A DNA stretch of 64,000 bases from Carposina sasakii (GCA_014607495.2 CP053148.1:14198001-14262000), one strand, 5' to 3'; counted from the first letter of the stretch, positions 9,657-22,147 are shown. Made by a program: numbers and translations. The notes: generated by a model not told the origin, from the sequence alone.

Positions 9657-11499
9657 AACCGACTTCCTCCCAAAACTCGAACTTACTAAAGTATTTTACT
9701 AAAGGGCAAATATATATTGCGTTAAGCCGTGTACGAAGTTTAGGAGGCATAATATTGTCAGATTTATATGCCAGCAAATGATTAAATAGGCCACATGACA
9801 AAAGAGAAAAAGGACTAGGCTTCGAAACTTTACGTCTGACAATATGATGATGATGATGATAATGATGACTTCCGACCGATTTCGGCGACCACTTCTACTC
9901 CTAGATATTACTAAGTTGGCGTTCATGCTGGATCGGAGGCACGGAGCACAACAGCCATGTACACTCTTATTTAAGCAACATATAATTACACTCCTTCTTC
10001 CTGCCCTGTTCCCAATAATTTGAGGTCGGTGCAATATGTAGGTACTCTTCTTTCATTTATCCCTATTATCCGTCATGTCGTTATTCTCATGTCTACCTCT
10101 TCCTCTATAACCATCTTACTTCGGACACGGCTTAACGCAATATACAATTTCACGACTTAATACAATTATCTTCATCTTCATAAGCCTATTGCAGTCCACT
10201 ACTGGACGTAGGCCTCCCCCTGCCATAGGGGGATTTTGTTACTAAAAAGTTCCACTATCTGTTTTTCGGCAGCTCCATCATCAGACCCTCGTTTCCTTTA
10301 TATTATGTGTAGCTGACCAAAATTCTCTATAAACGTCTAAAAACGGACTACTCGTGCCCTTTATATTTGAGGATATCCCTAGATTCCTTAGAGATTCCAT
10401 CATCAGCCTGGCTAGCACGGCCAACGATACACGATATGATAAGTCAAGTTATCGATACCTAGCTGTCAAAATACGATAAATATAGCCGCCATGTTGAATT
10501 TTATCGATACATCGAACATAACCATGCCGATAACGTTAGACGACACGATACGATATGATAGATAAAAATGCGAGCATGTCCATCGGTTACTATCGATAGC
10601 GCCGAACATGACCGTATTTTGATATTAAAAATATCGAATTTTGACATCAATTCAAGATATTGTTATCGATGAACATTGTAGTGCGCGATAAGCGTAGATA
10701 GGTTAGAGAAATCGAAAATACCTATTATATTCTTTGGTTCGATAGGTTTTCAGTGATATGCTCCAAACTTAATATTTTTAATTTAGTGTTTTAGTTTACT
10801 CGTTTTTAGTTTACATAGGTAGATCAAAGGTAAAATTAAATGATTAGTAATTGGTATCGATAACATTCAACATGGCGGCTAATATCTATCGAATTTTGAC
10901 AGCTAGTCGATAAATAGGTTTATCATATCGTGTTTCGCTGTTCATGTTAGAGCAGTTAACATTACATCTGATGTCAAAAAGGAAAAAAAGAAAAAAAAAA
11001 GAATGAACGACAATTGAAAAAAAGAAAAAAATATTTTTTGACTCTAGAAACATTTGTTTAACTTATCTCGCGCCTTATCGTATCATAACACGGGATAAAT
11101 CTTAACGTAACGTATCGTTCCATTGGTCATGTTCGCGAAATCGATAATTATGTTGTATAGATACGATACGAAATCCTTTATCGTATATCTACTTATCGTG
11201 GTCGTGCTAGCCCGGCAGATGTTATGTTTTATATGTAGGTGATCAAAACGCTCAGTAAAAGTATAAAAACAGACTACATGTGCCTACAATATTTGAGGAT
11301 TGCCCTCGATTTCTCCAAGATCCCATCATCAGATCCTGATGTGGTGAATATGGGACCAACCTGGAAGTATACCATGACCAACTATAAAAAAAAATTAAAT
11401 CGGTTCATAAACGACGGAGTTCTGAGGTAACACACATAAAAAATAAAAATAAAAAAAAACATACAGACGAATTGATAACCTCTCTTTTTGAAGTCGGTT
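9657..11499. mobile_element. Element with AACCGACTTC/GAAGTCGGTT ends inserted in the retrotransposon
   Basis: Left end AACCGACTTCCTCC and right end TTTTTGAAGTCGGTT are inverted; both sides are flanked by GAAA. Two adjacent related segments start at about 10307 and 11235 (share TCTAAAAACGGACTAC/TATAAAAACAGACTAC and CCATCATCAG). A second element at 10404-11218 sits between them. AAGTCGGTT-ended repeats are common in Lepidoptera. No transposase is seen. Confidence 0.55.
10404..11218. mobile_element. CGATA-rich non-autonomous transposon with GGCTAGCACG ends
   Basis: The left end CAGCCTGGCTAGCACGGCCA matches the right end read on the minus strand, CTGCCGGGCTAGCACGACCA. Inner parts are also inverted: AAAATACGATAAATATAGCC with ATGTTGAATTTTATCGATAC near 10480-10510, and complements at 10860-10900. 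Partial copies are at 19677-19888 (right part) and 22003-22147. No ORF. Confidence 0.7.
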
Positions 11500-12085
11500 G
11501 AAAATTGTAAAGGATCCTATATCGCTGATACTTTTAATAATTATTTTACAGAATTATCAAGTACATCCAATAATACTATTATTAATAATTTTACAATAAT
11601 ACTATTACTAATTTGACTTCTAATAATAATTTAACATTGAATGATAATAATAATTTGACATTGAATAATAATAATTCAACGTTGAACAATGATAGTTTGA
11701 CATTAAATAATAATAATTTGACATCATCATTACAGAAAAGAACACTATTAAATTCAATTTTTCTTATGCCAATAACAGAAGCTGAAGTTACGAAGGAAAT
11801 TTTAACTTTAAACAATACTAATTCTGAAGGCTATGATGGTATAAGTACAAGAATTCTTAAACAGGTTGCATCCGAACTAAGCGGTGTTTTGACATATCTG
11901 ATCAACCTATCATTCTCTACGGGAACTTTTCCAGAGGCACTAAAAATATCAGTCGTAAAGCCTCTGTACAAAAAAGGCCAAAAAGATGATTGTACCAACT
12001 ATCGCCCAATTACTCTAGTACAAATCTTGTCCAAAGTGATTGATAAATGTATGTATAAGAGAATTATAGATTTCTGCACAAAATA

Positions 12086-12466
12086 CAGGGTGTTTTTTGT
12101 GGCCACCATTAACGAAGGGTACGTACTCTATACATCAAATAAAGTAATTTTATGCCAAAAAATGCTAGGGACCGATGTAAATTTTCTTGAAAATTTTTTT
12201 TTTATTACTTGATAGGGCTAAATTTATAGTGTCCAGTGTTTACGCTAGTTTTTTCATAGACAGATATTGATTATTTCTCGTGAAAAAATCTTGCTACACG
12301 CGTCAATGTGCATTTATGCAGAAAAACGCAGTCTATTTACTCAATTTTGGACCCTAATATTTTGGAAACCAGACACTTCCCAAGTATGCTTCCATGGAGA
12401 AAAATGATCGTGATGATGAGGAGATTCCGTAGTTTTCGGGAACGTTGACGACCAAAAATCTCCCTG
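12086..12466 (-). mobile_element. TA-flanked MITE, copy 2
   Basis: Inverted copy of the 844-1216 MITE. It starts CAGGGTGTTTTTTGTGGCCA and ends GGGAGATTTTTGGTCGTC in reverse. Taking it out with one TA puts the retrotransposon frame back (..KY joined to NIIS..), which fixes the target duplication as TA. Confidence 0.85.
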
Positions 12467-13025
12467 TATAATATAATTTCAACAAATCAATTCGGTTTTC
12501 AAAAAAAAAAAATCAACAACTCTAGCCATATGTGCTCTTATCGAAACAGCTTTGAATCAAATCAATAAGAAAAATTTTACCACTGGACTATTCTTTGATC
12601 TGTCAAAGGCATTTGATTTTGTGGATTTTGACATTCTACTACAAAAATTGGAACGGATGGGCATAAGAGGGAATGCTCTTATATCAAGTTGGATATCCTC
12701 TTATCTTGCCGGCCGTCAACAAAGTGTATCTATCACTAAAGTAGTGAATAGAGAATTGGTTTCCTATTCCTCCATATTAAGAGAAAACAAATGTGGGGTT
12801 CCACAAGGAAGTGATCTGGGACCAATATTATTTGTTTTATATATTAAAGTATTTTAACGAAGCATAAATGTATACTATTCGCTGATGATATTTCGATAAT
12901 AGCATCAGACAAAAAATTTAATACAATTAATGACCACGAAACTGACATAAATAATACTATCGATAATGTAATTAAATGGCTTGAATTAAATAACCTTAAA
13001 ATTAACCTAAATAAATCTAATTATA

Positions 13026-13409
13026 CAGGGTGATTTTTGGTCGTCAACGTTTCCGGAAACTACGGAATCTCCTCGTCATCACGATCATTTTTCTCCATGG
13101 AAGCATACCTGGGAAGTGTCTGGTTTCCAAAATATTAGGGTCCAAAGTTGAGTAAATAGACTGCGTTTTTCTGCATAAATGCACATTGACGCATGTAGCA
13201 AGACCTTTTCACGAGAAATAATTAATATCTGTCTATGAAAAAACTAGCATAAACACTGGACACTATAAATTTTGCCCGAATAAGTAAAAGAAAATTTTTT
13301 TTCAAAAAAATTTATATCGTTTCCCACCATTTTTTTTGGCATAAACTTACTTTATTTAATATATAGAGTACGTACCCTTCGTTAAGGGTGGCAACTAAAA
13401 AACACCCTG
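13026..13409 (+). mobile_element. TA-flanked MITE, copy 3
   Basis: Same family as 844-1216, in direct orientation. Taking it out with one TA restores a continuous retrotransposon frame across the site (..KSNY joined to IQFNKS..). Two copies in opposite orientation therefore hit the same host element independently. Confidence 0.85.
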
Positions 13410-14409
13410 TATACAGTTTAATAAATCGAAACATCCACAATACAATATAAATTTAAATATCAGTAAAATAAAAGAAGCAACCAATAACAAATTTTTAGGT
13501 GTCGTCATAGATCAAAACCTAGATTGGAAAGATCATTTTAATATTTTATGCAAGAAAGTAAATCAATTTGTATATGCTCTTGGTCAGATAAGGCGCGTTA
13601 CGAATCGAAAAACAGTAGTGATATCATATCACGCATACGTGGAGTCTATACTACGGTATGGCCTCCCATTATGGGGTAATAGTACAGACAACGATAAAGT
13701 AATTATTGCTCAAAAAAATGCATCAGAGCTATATGCGGAATCGCGCCTGACGAGTCATGTGAACCATTCTTTAAAGACCTTGGCCTATTACCACTACCGT
13801 CATTGTATATATATGAAATCTATATTTTTGTCTTTAAACACAGGAACTTATTTATGAAATCAAGTGAAGTCATGACAGATTAAAAAGGAATCCAAGTAGA
13901 TTAGTACTTAGCGTAATTCCTAAGTCAACCAAATATGGTTAAAGTTGTCTTACAATGTGTATCCGCGTCTTTAATCACCTACCAATTGAACTAAAAATGC
14001 AAAGAGAAACTCAATTCAAGAGAAACTTATACAAATTTCTCAATGAGAAGAATTTTTATGACATAAATAATTTTTTTAATTGTAAATTTTGACATCGACT
14101 TCAGAGATTATTAAATTGTAAGCTCTATATGTTACCTATGAGTTACTATATATTATGCTGTGTACAATTATAGAAATGTAACTAATATATTACTGTGTGT
14201 AGATATTTTGCATGCTAAGTCTGACTGGCTAAATATAAGGACAAATTATAAATATAACATCTGTAACTAATATGTTTATGAGCAAATAAAGAATTATCTT
14301 ATCTTATCTTATAAAATATGGGGCATTACGTATTTGCAAGTAAAATTATTTCATTGTCATACTTTCTAGCGGTGACATGATGTTCTATGAAGCATAGATA
14401 TACATATAT

Positions 14410-14655
14410 ACTAGCTACGAAGTTCATACTTTTATCAAAAAAATGTACGTAATTTGTACTAAATGGTACACTATATTTAAAAAAAATTACGTTAAATAAT
14501 TAAGAGAAAACAACAATATGTCACCGCTAAGAAGTATCCTTCCTAGCGGGCGCTATTTATTTCGCTTAGTACCAATGGACCTTTAAGCTTTGCATTTAGC
14601 TTTCTGGCAAACAAGAAAAAATTTACGAGATATGTTCATTTACCTTATAATAAAA
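14410..14655 (+). repeat. Direct repeat, right copy (pair with 9236-9486)
   Basis: Same word order as the left copy, with about 80-85 percent similarity by eye. A TACTTGCAAGTAA word occurs on both sides of it (about 14330 and 14670). Confidence 0.55.
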
Positions 14656-15489
14656 TAAGGGGCATTACGTACTTGCAAGTAATTATTTCGAAATAAAACA
14701 AAAGATGATGGGCAAAAATGTATGAGATGGGCCCCCACCAACTTCTTCAAGTGTTTGGATAGTCACTCACGAGGTATCAGCCTTTAAACGCTGGTCCCGC
14801 CACATTTCTAAATGTTGCGATAGTGGTCAACCCTCAAAATATCTTTGAAAGATTTATGTAAATATGCAGGATGTTGTTTTTTGGTTACCACGATATGCGA
14901 TGGTTACGTCTGTACAACAAATAAAGCGTTTAGTCGCTAATGCTTAATTCGTGAAATGGCACCCGAGTCCGAAAATGACTAACTACCAAATGGATTAATT
15001 CTTAAAAAGACTAATTCACGAAATGGCCAATTCTGAAATTTGTCAAAGGTCTAATTCTTAAAAAGACATTCGCGAAATGGCCAACTCTTAACAACGTATG
15101 ACAGCACAAGCTGGTCATAAAGACTTGGCACACTGGATGCGGTCTGCGGTCAGGTCAAAGTGAACGCTGCCCGTATAATAGGTAGGTATATGAACGATAT
15201 TGTCGGTCAGGGCACCTGAATACGAAAACTGACAACGCAGCGTGCGCTAACGTGAGAGAGTATATACCGGCGTGATAGACGATTCAGAAAGACTACCGGC
15301 CACCCTCGGTACTTGCTCTTTTGTGAAATGTAAAAATACGAATCGAGTTAGGTACCAGCGACTTCTTCTTGCATATGACTTATTTAGGAGATTATTGGAG
15401 TTTACGAGCCCCATAATAGAAAAGAGAAAATCTACTTAAGTACAGAATTGATGCCCGAGTGGAGTTTTTTTCTCAATTTAGCACATAAC
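14656..15489. other. Non-coding; imperfect short-word array at 14936-15090
   Basis: Words CTAATTCTTAAAAAGAC, AATTCACGAAATGGCC, ATTCGCGAAATGGCCAA and GAAAATGACTAACTACC recur irregularly. No gene is seen. Confidence 0.4.
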
Positions 15490-16341
15490 CAGTGCCGGAT
15501 TAGCCATATAGCAAGAGTAGCAAATGCTACAGGCCCCGCGCTCCAATGCCTACTCGTATCGGACAGTGATTTAAAAAAAATCATGCCTTTGTAGGTTTGT
15601 AGGTAGGCGTAATAAAGGATAAAGCCGGGCATAATCAAGCCTTATAATATCGTGTCCAGCCTATCCTATTTTTATTAGGTTATTTGCCAAACGCGGATTC
15701 ATTGTAATGGTGTTCATGACTACCCCCTGTGGTTTAGGTCAGCTTAGGCAATTTCATAATTTTACGAGAACAAGGAGCCTATTTTTGAGTTTGAGATGGA
15801 AAATTTAGATCAGTAGAAATGGTCCTAATTTCGTGCTCGCTCCGCTCGCGGTTGTTTTGTCAATAGTCACAATTTCTCGGTAGAACTTGAATTTTAGGTA
15901 GTAAATAGGTAACTAAAGTAGTCGCAATGTCTCGCTGCAGGCGGGGCAAAATATGAGAAAAAATTACGCTTTCACTCTGCTCGCGCCTTTATTATATGTA
16001 TAACTGAGCAGTCTTTCGCTTTTCAATTATGGGACTCGGAAATTCCAAAAATTCTTGATAATGTCTACCCGATTGTAACCTATTTCGCGTTTTAGCAATG
16101 ACAGTGACACCATGTGGTTCTATCGGCCCTTGGTGCTCTGCCTACCTCGTAAGGGATAAAGGCGTGATTATATGTATGTATGTAAATCCAGAAAAGTTTA
16201 TTTGTAGGTACCTAACATTTTTGTTTTATTTTATTAAATATTATATATTATGGTATTCCCCTAAACATGAGAACCTAAAGCAAAACAAGGGCCCCTTGAA
16301 AGAATTTGCTAGAGGCCCCGCGCAGGCTTAATCCGGCATTG
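15490..16341. mobile_element. hAT-type non-autonomous transposon with 8-bp target duplication
   Basis: Left end CAGTGCCGGATTAGCC, right end GGCTTAATCCGGCATTG; subterminal GCTACAGGCCCCGCGC/GCTAGAGGCCCCGCGC are in direct sense. Flanks CACATAAC (15482-15489) and TACATAAC (16342-16349) match at 7 of 8. CAGTG ends and 8-bp duplications are hAT features. It contains a fragment of the dispersed 260 bp repeat at 16105-16188. No transposase. Confidence 0.75.
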
Positions 16342-16494
16342 TACATAACTCATGTAAGTAAATAGTTTAAAGGTAATAGGCTACCTCATGAAAATTTTAA
16401 GCGAGACGCCATATCGCATAGCTGAATTTAAATTGAACACATTTAAATGCAAGTAGGTATGCCTTAATTTAACGCGTTTATTAAATGAGAGAGT

Positions 16495-16880
16495 ATTGTA
16501 TTGATGGACTCTAAAAATGGTTGTTTGATGAGCATATTATCAATATTGAAAGAGCCTACAGAAACTTGGGGTTTATCCCACGTATTAGCAGACCTTTTTC
16601 AGATACAGCATACCTGAAAACGCTATACTTTGCATATGTTCGTAGCACTCTTGAATACTGTACCAACTGTATCTGACGTACCAACATGATATAGAGAGGA
16701 TGCAAATTAAATTCATTAAGCACCTGAATAACCGTACCTTTAATAAGCGTATCGACTACCCCTAATCATGTACACTGCATCATATTATGTCTGGAGAATC
16801 GAAGAGTCCTTATAGATATGTTACTCTTGCACAACATCTGTAGCGGCAGGATTGATTGTCCAGAGTTAACATCTCTGCAC
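16495..16880 (+). pseudogene. Fragment of a non-LTR retrotransposon reverse transcriptase
   Basis: The sense frame around 16550-16665 reads ERAYRNLGFIPRISRPFSD then TLYFAYVRSTLEYC, the conserved segment after the RT domain in Jockey-type ORF2. A stop at about 16672 and frame changes follow. The last recognisable residues are near 16870. Confidence 0.65.
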
Positions 16881-18982
16881 CGGTAGCATGGCAAAAACGC
16901 GACGCGGATTTTTTTATCAACCGCGTGCGTGTTTCCAGTCACCAAATGCGAGCATGGCAATGACAGAGATTCGTTACCGCGCGCGACGCGTCTTTTGGAC
17001 AACTCGTGGAAGTGGTGCTACCATTGCGAAAGTAAAATGAACTTTATTACGTTCAATACTGAATCGGTAATTGAATTCATTTACAGTCACACGAAACATC
17101 AAAATTAGCTATAAGACCCCGCATGAATTTAAACGCCATGCTTGCAACCGCGGGTTATACCTATAGCGCGCACGGCGCGACGCGGGTTTCAATGTCAGCT
17201 TGAAGTGTGAAACGTCATTTTGTCGCGAATTTTGACATTTAGGCACCACAAAAAGCGCGATTTACGTGAGTCGCGGACGGCATGAAACTGGTGCTGAACC
17301 TGCAGCTGCGAGCCTCTAGTCGACGTACGAGACTTTTTGATATAGCAGCTACTCGCACCAACTACGCACAAAACTCAGTGGTGTCCCGTCTGCAGGCTCG
17401 CTATAATAAACAATTCTCGTCGGTTGACCTGTTTCATGGCCCTTTGACACTCTTCAGTGACTTCTGCTGTCTTGGGATACTTATTATACCTACTCTTTGC
17501 TTGGGACCGACATCTGCCTACACCAAACTACACAACTACATGCGCAGGTTTTAAATAGCTTAATACCATGGTTTAAAATGAAACTTTATTCCAAAACGCA
17601 GTTTAGGGCTAGTTCTAGTACTAATTAGGGCTTTAGAAATAATTAAACTTCTATCACTTTGTTTAATTTAATTAAATTAAGGTTAGGTTATGTTGGAACT
17701 GTTAAAATAATAACGCACGAGTCGAGCGAGCGAAGCGAGCGTGTCGCGGTAGGGACCGGCGAAGTGCTAGAAGGAATTTGTGTTAAACGATATTTAAAAT
17801 GTTTCCCAAAAAGCTTCGTAAGCTCGTCTTTTACATACATTACAGGATGCGAATTCGGTATTGTATCTATCTCCGGTCGTGTCGGCTTTCCGTCCCATCG
17901 GACTATGAGAGTAAAGGAATATCTCTATTCCTTTACTTTACAACGTCATGACACCGCTAGGAAGTATGACATGTTAATGAAGTGATATTTTAAAATAAAA
18001 GCACATAAATCAATGATCAATTATTTATTAACTCTAAAATAATATTTACACTTCTTTTAAACATATTTATATAATAGTAATAATAATTATCGAAAGTTTA
18101 ACATTCATTAGGAGTTTACACAGTTCAGTACACTTATTGCTTTATTGATCCTCAGTCTGAGGACATTAGGCTTTTAAGGCTGTAAATACCTTTATTAAAA
18201 CTATAGTTCAAAAATCTGAAAACCCGCCTACTACGTAGTAGTAGTGCGATGTACATAAAAGGGCGGGCATCAGCCTTTGCATACAATGCAGGCCGTGTAA
18301 GTGCCAGGACACTGTCGGACTCATTGTATAATTTACAGCATCAATTACAGATATTTATCACATATTCCTTGACATTTAATCGAGATTTCATATCGGCATT
18401 GTCCGACGCCCCTCGAATGGAGGCTAGCCCTTACAAAATGGTCTAAATAATGTCAGTTAGAATCATGTTGCCGAAACAGAAATGACAAAGACCTCGTCAA
18501 CGACCGACCAAAGGATCCAAGAGACAGAAATAGGTTCAACCGGTGATGATACTTTTCGAAATCTTGAATGAGCACGACTCATTTTATGAAATACTAGGTT
18601 AGGGGTGCAATTCAGTGCTAACGCCGCGTTAGTACGGGGGTTCAAAGGCGTAAGACAAAGCATGGATCTCATACCGTACGCTCCGCATAAAATGTCTGGT
18701 ACCTTGTCACAAGAGTGCCGACGATGTAATGGAAATATTTAAGAAGTTTATATGAAACCAAAATTTGGAAAAGCTGTATCCAGAGAGGAGTTGGAGAGTT
18801 AGTTTTCAGGCTTCCGTACCTTTTATGTAAATGCCCGTCACAGATTATTACGCTACAAGGCCTAAAGTTCTCGGATGGTTACAAAGGTTAAATTGTTTTG
18901 TATTTGAAAAAGCGCCTTTGTTTAGGCAACTTTTTATTGTTATTTACCGATATTAGATAATAGGTGACGTAAATATCTATAA
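16881..18982. other. Non-coding stretch, no gene recognised
   Basis: Open frames of 65-108 codons (17282-17554, 17659-17985, 18249-18446) show no domain-like pattern and lack splice-supported neighbours. Repeat words GCGCGACGCG (16970-17200), GAGCGAGCGAAGCGAGCG (about 17722) and CATGACACCGCTAGGAAGTATGACA (about 17947, also part of the 9236 repeat) point to decayed mobile elements. Confidence 0.4.
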
Positions 18983-20217
18983 TAGTAGGGGAGCCCAAGA
19001 TGCTAAATTTGCAGTTACTCGAGCGTCATGGGGACTTAGTGGATTCTACAGATTATGTTATGAGCAAAAAAAAGTTTATGTTGCATTTTCTATTTTAGTG
19101 GGGGGTTTACCGTGTACACTTGTTTAAAAATGTAAAAAAAAATCGTCATATGGAAATACTCGAGCGCGTCAGTCATTTATAGCACATATGCGCTTTATAT
19201 TACTCATAACTATTAGACATTAATCTGACAATTAATTGAAGGGGGGTGGCCAGAACGAGTGGTTGAAAAAAAAAAAAAAAGAAGTTATTCGAGCGTGTCA
19301 GATATTCAAAGTGAGTGTTAAGTAAACCCTAAAAAGTGTACTATTCAAATGACTGACGATTTGCACGAGGCGTTCAGTCATAATTAATTTTTTAATATGT
19401 AAAAAAAAATGGTGACCTTGAAATACTCCAGCGCGTCAGATTTTTCTGCAGGGGGATCAATTTGATGTTACTGTCCTCCTGAATCATAATCTGACAATTA
19501 TATGGAGGGATACAGCTAATCTGACCATTTTTAAGGGAAATTCTTGCTGTGCTTTCTTCACAGATGAATGAAAGGATCATTATACACATGTTCATATTTA
19601 TATTTTATAATTTATTGATTTAAAATTCGATACAAGAAATTACAATTATTAAATCATGTTAATTATCATCTTCGCTTAATTGAAAAAAAGAAAAAAATAT
19701 TTTTTGACTCTAGAAACATTTGTTTAACTTATCTCGCGCCTTATCGTATTGTAACACGGGATAAAGCTTAACGTAACGTATTGTTCCATTGGTCATGTTC
19801 GCGAAATCGATAATTATGGTGGTATAGATACGATACGAAATCCTTTATCGTATATCTACTTATCGTGGTCGTGCTAGCCCGGCAGATATCAAAATCGATA
19901 TATTTTTAAAGCTCTGCTGTCTGGCGTCTGCTCATGCGTCACATCATGTTTTTGACCAATCCGATTTCTTAAATTTAGAAAATATGCAGTAGGCTGTATG
20001 GGTTTAGTTTCTTTGCTTCAAACAAAAACAAAAATTACACTCTATGACTTGTTTGTCTATGACAATGACATTGCTTGTTGGTTTGGTTGGTATCACTGCA
20101 CTGGACTGACTGCATTTTAGTTTAGAGTGTTGGTACGAACGTTGTTTTGTTGTGTTGTCACGAGTAAACTAAGCGTAGCTTATTGTTATTTTTTTTGTTT
20201 GAGTTGTATTTATGTTA

Positions 20218-20836
20218 AACTAGTGGACGCCCGCGACTTCGTCCGCGTGGACTGCAGAAAAAACAAAATGTCGAAATCATCCGGGATTAAAATATTTCCC
20301 TGGGATAAAAAGTAGCCTATGTGTTAATCTAGGCTGTTGGCTAATTGTAATCCAAATTTTATTAAAATCACTAAGCCGTTTTTACGTAAAAGAGTAATAA
20401 ACATCCATCAATCCATACTTACAAACTGGTAAAAATTTCAAAATGCTAGAACAAACGATTTTTTGTTTCTTATGACGTGATATTTGACGAACTTGCATAC
20501 TGACTTTCAACCCTTATTTCACCCCTTAGCTGGTCGAAATTTCAAAAATGCTAGAACAAATGTTTAATGATTTCTTATCAAGTGCTTAAATATAAAGTTT
20601 CATGGTTTTATCTTTTAAAATTAAGAAATCCCATACAAACTTTCAACCTCTATTTCAACCCCTTCATCCCTTTTTTTCGAAATAAAAAGTAGCCTATGTT
20701 CTGTCTCAGGGTCTAAAGATTGTCTGTACCAAATTTCATCAAAATCGGTTGCGAGGTTTAAGCGGGAAAGCGTAACAGACAGACAGACAGACAGACAGAC
20801 AGAGTTACTTTCGCATTTATAATATTAGTTGGGATG
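20218..20836 (+). repeat. SINE-like repeat ending TTTATAATATTAGT
   Basis: Begins ACTAGTGGACGCCCGCGACTTCG, contains GGGATAAAAAGTAGCCTATG and CCAAATTTCATCAAAATCGG, a (CAGA)n run at 20774-20803 and the end CGCATTTATAATATTAGT. This layout is widespread in Lepidoptera (SINE or truncated RTE family). An inverted relative is at 45421-45645. Confidence 0.7.
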
Positions 20837-20899
20837 TCATGTCTGCTGTATGGAAGTTAGCGATAATTTTGGCAATTTTTATAAATAATTGCAAATTGG

Positions 20900-21000
20900 G
20901 CAAAAAATATCGATATATCGAAATATCGATATTTCTTGGGTGATATATATCGATATATTTGAAAAATATCGATACGATAAATATCGATATTTTTTTTTCC
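20900..21000. repeat. Cluster of TATCGATA palindromes
   Basis: At least six ATCGATAT/TATCGATA words occur in about 100 bp. In Drosophila TATCGATA and CGATA are DREF/BEAF-32 sites. Here the cluster sits inside a mobile element, so it may simply be AT-rich repeat sequence. Confidence 0.5.
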
Positions 21001-22002
21001 ATTTGCCCATCACTAAGCTGAGATGACAACATGGCGTAATTGTGACGGTGCGAGAGAGTAAGAGATAAAGAATGAGTGAGAACGAAAGTTAGGCGCAGCG
21101 TGGGGGAACCACAGCTCTCTGCCGCTGTACGCTCCACCTTTTTTCGACAAATTAATAAACATTACCCCATTTAAAACGTCAGATTATTATTTTTTTACAA
21201 TCCTGACACTATTATCTTTAAAATAAAATAAAAATTAATCACGCTCGAGTATTTCGAGGTATCGTTTTTTTTTTACAACTTTGTGACTTGTTTATTTCTT
21301 AATGTCACATTCAAATCGTCAGATTATTGAAATATACACTTATCTCACTGTAATTAACTTACCCTCTCTTAATCTGACGCGCTCGAGTTTTTCGGAGGAT
21401 CGATTTTTTTTTACTAATCTGACGGGTTCCCCTCAACGTACACCACCATATTAAGGGTTCATATGTGGTAAGGGTACATTACATTATGCAAGGATTCTCC
21501 CTACATAATTTTCTGACACGCTCGAGTAACTTCAAAAATCCCCGCTTGGGCTCCCCTACTATAAATATCAGAAAAAAAACCTGACCAGGCAGTCCGGACA
21601 GGTCAAAGCAGATGTCAAAACAAAGTAAAATAAGTACATACTCTGACAGCATTTGATATTTACTTATTTCAAGTACTTGCCACGACACATCATCACACAT
21701 ATCTTAACTGCACTCCTGAATTTTATTCAAATTTAAAAGAAAATAAATATAACATTAACTTCTTAATTTGTACTTTACATAATAATGAGTTTTAAATTAG
21801 ATAAAATTAATAAAATCAGTGATAATCTCATTAGACGTTCAATTATTTTCGCAATTTAAACCGGTGTTTATTAAGATATGATTAAGATGGTCTTTTACAA
21901 TTGATATTGTTTTGTAAGTCATCAAAAAAAAAAACTAACACAATAAACTTATCTGCCTCCATTCTACATATTTATGTGATTTATAATCATACCCCCTAGC
22001 AT

Positions 22003-22147
22003 GACCACGCATCCTGGATATCGTATTGTACGATATCGTATCGTCTCTATACAAAATTCAACTAGGCGGCTATATTTATCGTATTTTGACAGGCTAAATG
22101 TCGATAAATCGGTTCATCACATCGTGTTTCGCAGGTCATGCTAGGCT
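22003..22147. repeat. Fragment of the CGATA-rich transposon
   Basis: Contains TACAAAATTCAACTAGGCGG, TATTTTGACAGGCTAAATGT and CATCGTGTTTCGCAGGTCAT, matching the arms of the 10404-11218 element. Confidence 0.6.

Larger units (their letters stand above)
9490..14316 (+). mobile_element. Degraded non-LTR retrotransposon (Jockey/CR1-like) with three nested insertions
   Basis: Coding fragments in order: 9500-9650 (contains NKCKATWSVINHEMG); 11505-12085 (EGYDGISTRILKQ fingers, TNYRPITL motif); 12468-12857 (FDLSKAFDFVDFDI, CGVPQGSDLGPILF); 12866-13025 (FADD catalytic box); 13410-13850 (FLGVVIDQNLDWKDH, SILRYGLPLWGN). It ends in a TTATC repeat at 14297-14316. The pieces are separated by the element at 9657-11499 and the MITEs at 12086-12466 and 13026-13409. 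Independent frameshifts include one A too many in the A-run near 12501 and a break near 12857. The 5' part with the endonuclease is missing. The clade assignment is approximate. Confidence 0.85.
18983..21561. mobile_element. 2.6 kb element with inverted arrays of about 135 bp units (TAGTAGGGGAGCCCAAG ends)
   Basis: The left end TAGTAGGGGAGCCCAAGATG and the right end, minus strand, TAGTAGGGGAGCCCAAGCGG are inverted. The left side carries ACTCGAGCG[TC]GTCAG-like words at about 19017, 19158, 19287 and 19425. The right side carries the inverse at about 21240, 21376 and 21512. Spacing is 129-141 bp in both arms, with TAATCTGACAATTA and its inverse in the units. The middle holds later insertions: part of the CGATA element (19677-19888) and a SINE-like repeat (20218-20836). 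No transposase is seen. Confidence 0.7.

Noticed and set aside
17282..17985. Two plus-strand frames of 90 and 108 codons as possible genes
   Set aside because: No recognisable domain, repeat words inside, no supporting splice or poly(A) context.
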